A stretch of DNA of 40,283 bases from JAVBLU01 sp031553225 (GTDB lineage: Bacteria > Bacillota > Clostridia > Christensenellales > UBA1750). This document shows positions 8,894-14,332 of this stretch, in pieces (position 1 is the stretch's first letter; every line of letters begins with the position of its first letter). The notes under the pieces are model-generated. The model was not told the DNA's origin. It did not search any database and saw only the letters and a list, made by a program, of their open reading frames with translations. A program made the position numbers and the translations under genes. The DNA is taken from positions 1-40,283 of the forward strand of contig JAVBLU010000009.1 in the NCBI GenBank assembly GCA_031553225.1, read 5' to 3'.

Positions 8894-9456
8894 TTGTTGT
8901 CACCTCCGGAAGTGTCCAGCTCGCACAGCATCACGCGGTTTTGCTCGTCAAAGGGGCGTATCTCCACGGCGATCACCTCGCTGCGCGAGGTGGGCACGTT
9001 CTTGCCCACATAGTCCGCGCGGATGGGGAGCTCGCGGTGCCCGCGGTCCACCAGGGCCGCGAACTGGATGGCCGCCGGGCGGCCCATGTCGATCAGGGCG
9101 TCCATGGCCGCGCGCGCCGTGCGGCCGGTGTACAGCACGTCGTCCACCATGATGAGCTTTTTGCCGGTGAGCGGGAAGCCGATGTCCGTGCCGTTGACGG
9201 TGGGGTGTTCGAACAGAAGCGACAGATCGTCCCGGTAGTAGGTGATGTCCAGCACGCCCACGGGAATCTGCACGCCTTCCACGTCCCGTATCCTGTCCGC
9301 AAGCAGCCGCGCCAGCGGCACGCCCCGGCGCTGGATGCCGATGAGGCACACGCCCTCAACGCCCCGGTTCTTCTCGATGATCTCGTGGGCGATGCGCGTG
9401 AGCGCGCGGTTCATGCCCTGTTCGTCCATCAGCTCCGCTTTATACCGCACCTGCAT
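8890..9456 (-). CDS. pyrR: Pyrimidine operon attenuator / uracil phosphoribosyltransferase
   Basis: A 188-residue RNA-binding regulator of the phosphoribosyltransferase fold. When UMP is high it binds a hairpin in the pyr leader RNA and favours early termination; it can also have weak uracil phosphoribosyltransferase activity. The PRPP motif VDDVLYTGRT is at 104-113. The start at 9456 (MQVRYKAEL) was preferred over a longer frame because GGGAGGG lies just upstream and because the longer frame would run through the leader terminator. It is the first gene of the operon, and a matching PyrR target lies in its leader. Confidence 0.95.
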   Translation of the reverse strand: MQVRYKAELMDEQGMNRALTRIAHEIIEKNRGVEGVCLIGIQRRGVPLARLLADRIRDVEGVQIPVGVLDITYYRDDLSLLFEHPTVNGTDIGFPLTGKKLIMVDDVLYTGRTARAAMDALIDMGRPAAIQFAALVDRGHRELPIRADYVGKNVPTSRSEVIAVEIRPFDEQNRVMLCELDTSGGDNK

Positions 9457-9472
9457 TCCCTCCCCGTCCCGC

Positions 9473-9502
9473 AAAAAAAACCTTGCCGCATGTACGGCAA
9501 GG
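9473..9502 (-). terminator. pyr leader attenuator terminator
   Basis: On the minus strand an 8-bp perfect stem (CCTTGCCG / CGGCAAGG, six-base loop) is followed directly by eight T residues, a textbook intrinsic terminator. It lies 17 bases before the pyrR start, downstream of the PyrR-binding hairpin, so it is the regulated terminator of the operon and not the end of a gene. Confidence 0.93.
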
Positions 9503-9542
9503 CACAACAACACGTCTCCATTATGCGCGTGTTGACACCTTA

Positions 9543-9562
9543 CCGGCCTCTCGTGCCGATTT
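9543..9562 (-). promoter_or_regulatory. PyrR-binding RNA hairpin in the pyr leader
   Basis: The leader RNA contains TCGGCACGAGAGGCCGG, which closely resembles the PyrR recognition loop (consensus close to CCNGNGAGG) with its purine bulge on the 5' side. Flanking CGCCTT and AAGGTG can close a lower stem. PyrR bound to this anti-antiterminator would let the terminator at 9473-9502 form. The site lies about 85 bases upstream of pyrR and 30 bases downstream of the promoter. The competing antiterminator fold was not computed. Confidence 0.82.
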
Positions 9563-9590
9563 CAAGGCGTTCATTTCGCTTACGGTACGT

Positions 9591-9619
9591 AGTATAGCAT
9601 GTCCGCGCGCCGGACGCAA
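9591..9619 (-). promoter_or_regulatory. Promoter of the pyr operon
   Basis: On the minus strand TTGCGT and TATACT are separated by exactly 17 bases, with the -10 at 9591-9596. Transcription would begin near 9584 and read straight into the PyrR-binding hairpin. The -35 is weak (TTG conserved), the -10 good. Confidence 0.7.
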
Positions 9620-9680
9620 CCGCCAGATGCGGATCATTTTATCGCCATGTTCACAGAATCGTAATAAACCGTTTCTTTTC

Positions 9681-9799
9681 TTGACACATCTGCCCGCTAT
9701 ACTAAGGCCATCACCTGAAGCGAGCAAGCGAGAGCCGTTTCGTCGTGAGTCACCTCCTCTTTTTCACTCGGCGCCGATTGCTCGGCGCCCTTTTTTTTT
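9681..9799 (+). ncRNA. Candidate small RNA, orphan plus-strand transcript
   Basis: This plus-strand segment has a perfect TTGACA at 9681-9686, a TATACT at 9698-9703 and a strong terminator at 9770-9799, but no protein gene between them. The RNA would be about 90 nucleotides. It carries CACCTCCTC (about 9750-9758), which is complementary to ribosome binding sites and resembles the 16S 3' end. The spacer between the two boxes is only 11 bases, so the promoter may be degenerate or wrongly paired. The opposite strand holds GAGGAGGTG followed by a short 18-codon frame from a GTG. An antisense RNA against a decayed small toxin gene is one possible reading. Function is unknown. Confidence 0.35.
9770..9799 (+). 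terminator. Intrinsic terminator on plus strand
   Basis: GGCGCCGA pairs perfectly with TCGGCGCC across a four-base TTGC loop and is followed by C and nine T residues on the plus strand. No plus-strand gene lies upstream, since the pyr operon runs the other way. It therefore ends the candidate small RNA, or stops antisense transcription before the convergent glycosidase gene. Confidence 0.85.
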
Positions 9800-9809
9800 C
9801 GGATGCGGC

Positions 9810-10766
9810 TCATTCTTCCCCGGGGTAATAGCGCGCCTTCGCCACGCCCAGCCGCACGGCCTCCTGCAGCAGGCCGTGGTAGTTGTGCCGGTGCGTCATC
9901 ATCCAGGGCGCGGCCATGTACCCGCGCAGCAGCGCGGGGTTCAGGCGCTCGCGGCCCATGCGCACCGTATCGCCCAGGTTTTCCCGGCAGTTGAACGTGG
10001 AACCCGTGGGCACCTGTTCGTACCCCAGGCGCTCCAGGGCGAAATAGGCGTCGATGTAACGCCGCTCCTCCGTCCCGCGCGGCGGCGCGGTGTCGATAAA
10101 GCCGTAGTACCAGTTGGACTGCAGCACGTCCTTGGGCATTTGGGCGGCGAAGGCCTCGGGGTGGCGCCAGTAGTAGTCCGACCACACCCACGGCCGCGCG
10201 CCGTTTCGCCCGCAGCGCTCAAACAGGCGGTACAGGTCGCCCCACCACAGCTTTTCCCCGCGCACGCTTACAAGGGAGTGCGTGCGCTGGTGCTCGGCCG
10301 TTTCCTCGTCCATGCCCAAGTGGAACAGCCCGGGCCCGTCGAAGAGCCGGCACACCTCGTCGATCAGGTCCTCGCACACGCGGTAGTAGGCGTCTGTGGA
10401 CAGCATGCGCCCGTACTGCTTCAGCCACGCGCTGTGCGCGGCGGAGAAATTGAGCTTGGGCACGGGCGTCATGCCCAGCTGCCGTATTTTTTGCAGCTCG
10501 CATCGCAGCTGCGCCCCCGTCCAGCTGTCGCGGATGGCCAGCTCGGGGTGTGATTCGTAGCGCACGCCGTCCGCCAAGTCGATGACCACCGTGTTGATGC
10601 CCTGCGCGGGCAAAAACGCCAGCACATCGTCCCACACCCGCTTGTCGCAGCACAGCTCGTCGTGGTAGCGCATCGTGCACTCCCACGGGCTTTCCTGTTC
10701 GCCGTCCTTATCCGCCCACATGTTGGTGCCCAGGTGCAGAAGGTACGTCCACATCATCTTCGCCAC
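9810..10766 (-). CDS. GH20-like (beta-N-acetylhexosaminidase-type) glycosidase
   Basis: A 318-residue soluble TIM-barrel protein without signal peptide. Segments such as GINTVVIDLADGVRYESHPE (about 56-75) and FHLGMDEE (148-155) resemble the beta-strand ends of family 20 hexosaminidases, where an Asp-Glu pair (here Asp153-Glu154) is catalytic. Family placement is by this motif and general layout only. A GTG start at 10766 was chosen because AAGGAGG precedes it by seven bases; the in-frame ATG codons three and four codons later are too far from that site. It is divergent from a murG-type and a nagB-type gene, which fits a role with amino-sugar glycans inside the cell. It could also be another clan of TIM-barrel glycosidase. 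Confidence 0.65.
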   Translation of the reverse strand: MAKMMWTYLLHLGTNMWADKDGEQESPWECTMRYHDELCCDKRVWDDVLAFLPAQGINTVVIDLADGVRYESHPELAIRDSWTGAQLRCELQKIRQLGMTPVPKLNFSAAHSAWLKQYGRMLSTDAYYRVCEDLIDEVCRLFDGPGLFHLGMDEETAEHQRTHSLVSVRGEKLWWGDLYRLFERCGRNGARPWVWSDYYWRHPEAFAAQMPKDVLQSNWYYGFIDTAPPRGTEERRYIDAYFALERLGYEQVPTGSTFNCRENLGDTVRMGRERLNPALLRGYMAAPWMMTHRHNYHGLLQEAVRLGVAKARYYPGEE

Positions 10767-10893
10767 GCGGCCGCCTCCTTGTCCGGCGCGGGCACGCTCC
10801 CGCCCGCACACCGTTTTCCTACTAATTCTGGCGCGCGCGGGCGTTTCCCTGCACGCCCAAGGGCGCGGGCGCGCCGGGCCGTCTTTTTCTGTC

Positions 10894-10922
10894 TTGCATG
10901 GAAAAGTTGGGTGTGGTATCCT
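10894..10922 (+). promoter_or_regulatory. Promoter of the murG-nagB pair
   Basis: TTGCAT (10894-10899) and TATCCT (10917-10922) are spaced by 17 bases on the plus strand, 57 bases before the murG start. The surrounding sequence is notably less GC-rich than its neighbours. Confidence 0.6.
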
Positions 10923-10958
10923 CCTAAGCAGTGATGAAATGCACACGAGAGGGATACA

Positions 10959-10982
10959 ATGGGGCGTGGGGTGATCCGATGA
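10959..10982 (+). CDS. Possible seven-codon leader cistron before murG
   Basis: GAGGG lies five bases before an ATG that opens a frame encoding MGRGVIR and ends in TGA. That TGA overlaps the murG ATG as ATGA. The murG start itself has only a poor ribosome binding site (GGGGTGAT), so ribosomes may reach it by reinitiation after reading this minicistron. The product itself is probably not important. This rests on position only. Confidence 0.35.
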   Translation: MGRGVIR

Positions 10983-12049
10983 AGACGATCCTTTTGACGG
11001 GCGGCGGCACGGCAGGGCACGTCTCCCCGCATTTTGCGCTGATCCCTAAGCTCCTGCAGGACGGCTGGACGATTCATTACGCCGGCACCAAGGACGGCAT
11101 CGAACGCTCTTTGATCGAGCCGCTCGGCGGCGTTACTTATCATGTCATCTCCTCGGGTAAGCTTCGGCGCTATTTCAGCGTGAAAAACTTTACCGACCCG
11201 TTCCGCGTGATGGCCGGCGCGGCCCAGGCGCTTGCCCTCGTGGGGCGCTTGCGGCCCAGCGTCGTCTTCTCCAAGGGCGGGTTCGTGTCCGTGCCGGTGG
11301 TGGCCGCGGCTGGCCTTCGGGGCGTGCCGGTCATTCTGCATGAATCGGACATGACGCCCGGCCTGGCCAACCGTATGTCCGTGCGCTTTGCCAAAAAGGT
11401 GTGCACGTCCTTTCCGGAGACGGCGGCCATGATCCCCGGCGGCAAAGGCGAGTACACGGGCACGCCGCTGCGGCCCGAGCTCTTCCTGGGCGATCGCTCG
11501 CGGGCGCTCACGTGGCTCTCCTTCACCGACCAGGCGCCCGTGCTGCTGGTCACCGGCGGCTCGCTTGGCGCGCAGGCCGTCAACAAATGCCTGCGCGAGG
11601 CGCTGCCCCTGCTGCTGCCGCGCTTTCAGGTGGTGCATCTGTGCGGCAAGGGGAACATGGACGAATCCCTCAGCCATCTGAAGGGCTACCGCCAGTTTGA
11701 GTACATGAAGGAGCGCATGGCCGACTGCTACGCGGTGGCCGACGTTGTGCTCTCCCGCGCCGGGTCCAACACCCTAACCGAGCTGATCGCCCTGCGCAAG
11801 CCGGCGCTGTTCATCCCTTACCCGCGCTCGGCTTCCCGGGGCGAGCAGGAGAAGAACGCCCGGTCCATGGAGGCGCGCGGGTTCTCCCGCGTGCTGCTGC
11901 AGGAGGACATGACGCCCGAACGCCTGGCCTGCGACCTTATGTCGCTGTACCGCGAGCGCGCGCCCCTCATTAAGGCCATGGCCAAGGTACCCCCGGACGA
12001 CGGCACGGTGCGCGTGCTTCGTTTGATTGACGAATTTGCCAAGCCCTGA
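10979..12049 (+). CDS. murG: MurG-type UDP-GlcNAc:lipid glycosyltransferase
   Basis: A 356-residue GT-B glycosyltransferase. MurG transfers GlcNAc to lipid I on the inner membrane face to make lipid II. Motifs follow the family in order: GGGTAGHVSP near the N-terminus, SKGGFVSVP, HESDMTPGLANR, TGGSLGAQAVN, SRAGSNTLTEL, and IPYPRSASRGEQEKNA. The HESD version of the usual HEQN motif is, as I recall, typical of a second MurG type found outside the main cell-wall cluster. No division or mur genes surround it here; a nagB-like gene follows after 40 bases. Starting at 10931 would add 16 residues before the conserved MKTILLTGGG and lacks support. It may be the only MurG or a paralogue with another acceptor. 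Confidence 0.88.
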   Translation: MKTILLTGGGTAGHVSPHFALIPKLLQDGWTIHYAGTKDGIERSLIEPLGGVTYHVISSGKLRRYFSVKNFTDPFRVMAGAAQALALVGRLRPSVVFSKGGFVSVPVVAAAGLRGVPVILHESDMTPGLANRMSVRFAKKVCTSFPETAAMIPGGKGEYTGTPLRPELFLGDRSRALTWLSFTDQAPVLLVTGGSLGAQAVNKCLREALPLLLPRFQVVHLCGKGNMDESLSHLKGYRQFEYMKERMADCYAVADVVLSRAGSNTLTELIALRKPALFIPYPRSASRGEQEKNARSMEARGFSRVLLQEDMTPERLACDLMSLYRERAPLIKAMAKVPPDDGTVRVLRLIDEFAKP

Positions 12050-12089
12050 CCTACGCGCATCCCATTTCCGCGCAAGGAGTGTGCCCTTT

Positions 12090-12812
12090 ATGATGATGAA
12101 AGTATTCGACCAGGAGAACGATCTGGCTCTCGCCTCCGCCCGAATGTTGGCCGATTGCATACAAAAAAAGCCCGACGCCCTGTTCTGCTTTGCCGCGGGC
12201 CTTACCCAGGCGTCCACTTACAAGGCGTTTTGCGGCATGGTAAAGCGCGGCGAGGTGGACGTGTCCCGCATCCGCGTTGTGGGCCTGGACGACATGGTGG
12301 GCACCGCGCGCGCAAAACAGGAAGGGTTCTACTACTTTCTGGATACGCACCTCTTTGGCGACGCAGGCATCAAGGACAGCCAGATCGCCTTCTTTGACGC
12401 TTCAGCGCCCGACCTGGCCGCCGAATGCGCGCGCATCAGCGCGTATCTGGACGCCAACGGCCCCATCGATTTCCTGCTGCTGGGCATCGGCATGAACGGC
12501 CACATCGGCTACAACGAGCCCGGCTCCCCCATGGACGGCCGCGCGCACCTCGTGGCTTTGGAAGCTTCCTCGCAGGCCGTCGGGTCCGCCTATTTCACCC
12601 ACGACGTGCACGCCGACCAGGGCATCACCCTGGGCCTTGCCGATCTGTTCGCCGCCCGCAACATCCTCGTGCAGGCCGTGGGCGCCAAAAAAGCCGACAT
12701 TGTGGGCCAGGTCGTCTCCGGCCCCATCACCGCGAAAATTCCCGCGTCCCTGCTGCGCAACCGTGCCGACGTTGTATGGTACTTCGACGCGCCCGCGGCG
12801 GCAAAGCTGTAG
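12090..12812 (+). CDS. nagB: Glucosamine-6-phosphate deaminase family protein
   Basis: A 240-residue protein, near the 242 of Bacillus NagB. The family turns glucosamine 6-phosphate into fructose 6-phosphate and ammonia. GLDDMVG (about 65-71) matches the region of the catalytic aspartate, and GIGMNGHIGYNEPGS (132-146) matches the active-site segment with His138 and Glu143. The usual N-terminal phosphate loop, G-G/S-T-P, is instead AAGLTQAST (about 35-43). The substrate may therefore differ (another amino-sugar phosphate), and the gene symbol is provisional. The first of three ATG codons (12090) is ten bases from AAGGAG. It shares an operon with murG and lies opposite the hexosaminidase-like gene. 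Confidence 0.78.
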   Translation: MMMKVFDQENDLALASARMLADCIQKKPDALFCFAAGLTQASTYKAFCGMVKRGEVDVSRIRVVGLDDMVGTARAKQEGFYYFLDTHLFGDAGIKDSQIAFFDASAPDLAAECARISAYLDANGPIDFLLLGIGMNGHIGYNEPGSPMDGRAHLVALEASSQAVGSAYFTHDVHADQGITLGLADLFAARNILVQAVGAKKADIVGQVVSGPITAKIPASLLRNRADVVWYFDAPAAAKL

Positions 12813-12942
12813 GATGCGGGGGGCGGACGGCGACGTCCCTCCCCCGCGCCCCCGCCAGGGAACGCAGTTCCTTGGATCCCGTCGCGCAAGGAGCGACGCC
12901 CATTCTTCGGGAAGAGCCATGCCCGGCTGAAGCGGCGGAAAC

Positions 12943-12973
12943 GGACCCGGCGGCATAAGCAGCCGCCGGGTCC
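12943..12973. repeat. GC-rich inverted repeat, hairpin 1 of a related pair
   Basis: A perfect 12-bp stem, GGACCCGGCGGC / GCCGCCGGGTCC, closes a seven-base loop (ATAAGCA). It lies 130 bases after the nagB stop. There is no T run, so it is not a standard terminator, although it may protect or stall RNA ends. Its core CCCGGCGGC is repeated in hairpin 2. Confidence 0.7.
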
Positions 12974-13100
12974 GCTGTGATATGCTCATCAGCTCCCGAC
13001 TCACCGTTTCTTAAAAAACCGCGGTGCGTGCCGGCGGCGTTCTGCCGGCCCTGCGCCCGGCCGAGAGGCGCGGCGCGCGAGCGGGTGTCGGATTTCTGCA

Positions 13101-13152
13101 CGGCAGCCAAGGCCCGGCGGCTGATACATGAGCCGCCGGGCCTTGGTTGCCG
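13101..13152. repeat. Long 22-bp inverted repeat, hairpin 2 of a related pair
   Basis: The arms (13101-13122 and 13131-13152) pair over 22 bp with a single G-T wobble around an eight-base loop, GATACATG. The inner core CCCGGCGGC / GCCGCCGGG is identical to that of hairpin 1. No T tract flanks it. The two hairpins together resemble a dispersed extragenic palindrome family or a shared transcription-end structure for convergent genes. Confidence 0.75.
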
Positions 13153-13276
13153 CGGGGAACCCCGCATGCCGCAGATCCTTTTGTTCTCCCGGGCGGTGGG
13201 GTCAAGGGACGCGTCCCACGGCGGGATGCGCGAAGAACGGCCTCCTTCGCAGCGCGCCGCTCCCCGTCCCGGCCTG

Positions 13277-14317
13277 TTACAGGCTGACCTCTTTTTTCGC
13301 CTTGGCCGAGTCGTAGATGCCCTGGAGCATCTTCTGGACGTTGACGCCGTGCTCGAGGGTGGCGATGGGGGTTTTTCCGGTGCGGAAGCAATCGATGAAG
13401 TGGTCGATCTCCCAGTAAAAATTGTCGGGCCTGGGCAGCGTGGGCTGGTTGTCGGTCAGGTAGCCCTGGTCCTCGCCGTAGATGGTGAAGGGGTCAAGGC
13501 TCGCGCCGGCTTTCGCGCCGCACACGACGGAGTAATCGCTGGGCGGGCAGTTGAGCGCCCAGGACACCTCGAAAATCATGGCCGCGCCGTTCTCGAAGTG
13601 GATGACGCCTTCGGCGGAGTCCTCGGTATCGAACGCGGTCACGTCCGAGTCCAGGGCCACCCAGCGGGAGACGCCCTTGGTCTTGTAATCGCCGATCAGG
13701 TTGTGCGTCATGGCGGACACGCGCACCGGGCGCGGGCAGCCCATCATGTACCAGGTGCGGTCGATGCAATGCACGCCGATGTCGATGACCGGGCCGCCGC
13801 CGGACTTTTTCGTATCGGTAAACCAGCCAAGGGGCGTGCCGCGGCGGCGTACGCAGGCGGTTTTGGCGTAGTAGATGTCGCCGAACTTGCCCGCCAGGCG
13901 CATCTCGTTAAAGAGCGCCACGTCCGGGCGGAAGCGGTTGGGCATAGCCATCATGAACAGAACGCCCGCGGCTTTCACGGCCTTCTCCATCTCCAGAGCA
14001 GCGGCCAGGGACACGGCCATGGGCTTCTCGCACATAATCGCCCGGCCGGCCTTGGCGGCGGCCACGGCCACGGGGGCATGGGAGCCGTTCCACACGCAAA
14101 TGTCCACGGCGTCGATCTTGGCGCAGGCCATCATCTCCTCCGCGGACGTGAACACCTGCTGAAAACCGAACTTCTCTTTGACGGACCGGGCGCGCTCTTC
14201 GTTGATATCGCAAACGGCGACCAGCTCGACGTCATCCCTCTTCATGTACACGGGCAGGTGTGCGTTCTGCGCAATGTTGCCCGCGCCGACCATACCGATA
14301 CGGATTTTGCTCGCCAT
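13277..14317 (-). CDS. Gfo/Idh/MocA family sugar oxidoreductase
   Basis: A 346-residue NAD(P)-dependent dehydrogenase of the glucose-fructose oxidoreductase / inositol dehydrogenase family. The N-terminal Rossmann motif GMVGAGNIA lies at 8-16, and CEKP at 96-99 supplies the conserved lysine near the cofactor. The segment VIDIGVHCIDRTWYM (about 175-189) provides the Asp and His expected at the substrate site of the C-terminal sheet domain. The ATG at 14317 follows AAAGGAGG. It begins 15 bases after the GH2 gene in the same direction, so it probably acts on the sugar released by that enzyme; the exact substrate cannot be read from the sequence. Confidence 0.9.
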   Translation of the reverse strand: MASKIRIGMVGAGNIAQNAHLPVYMKRDDVELVAVCDINEERARSVKEKFGFQQVFTSAEEMMACAKIDAVDICVWNGSHAPVAVAAAKAGRAIMCEKPMAVSLAAALEMEKAVKAAGVLFMMAMPNRFRPDVALFNEMRLAGKFGDIYYAKTACVRRRGTPLGWFTDTKKSGGGPVIDIGVHCIDRTWYMMGCPRPVRVSAMTHNLIGDYKTKGVSRWVALDSDVTAFDTEDSAEGVIHFENGAAMIFEVSWALNCPPSDYSVVCGAKAGASLDPFTIYGEDQGYLTDNQPTLPRPDNFYWEIDHFIDCFRTGKTPIATLEHGVNVQKMLQGIYDSAKAKKEVSL

Positions 14318-14332
14318 GTGGAAAGACCTCCT

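Larger units (their letters stand above)
12813..13276. other. 464-base convergent intergenic region
   Basis: No supported gene lies here, between the ends of nagB (plus) and the Gfo/Idh gene (minus). It contains two strong GC hairpins with a shared core (12943-12973 and 13101-13152), the short palindromes GGAACGCAGTTCC (about 12860) and GGGACGCGTCCC (about 13205), and a small AT-rich patch near 13010. Neither large hairpin has a T tract on either side. Confidence 0.7.

Noticed and set aside
9697..9750. 18-codon GTG frame on the minus strand as a toxin gene
   Set aside because: The GTG overlaps the GAGGAGG site, the product is not hydrophobic enough for a known type I toxin, and it ends early. 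It is kept only as context for the candidate small RNA.
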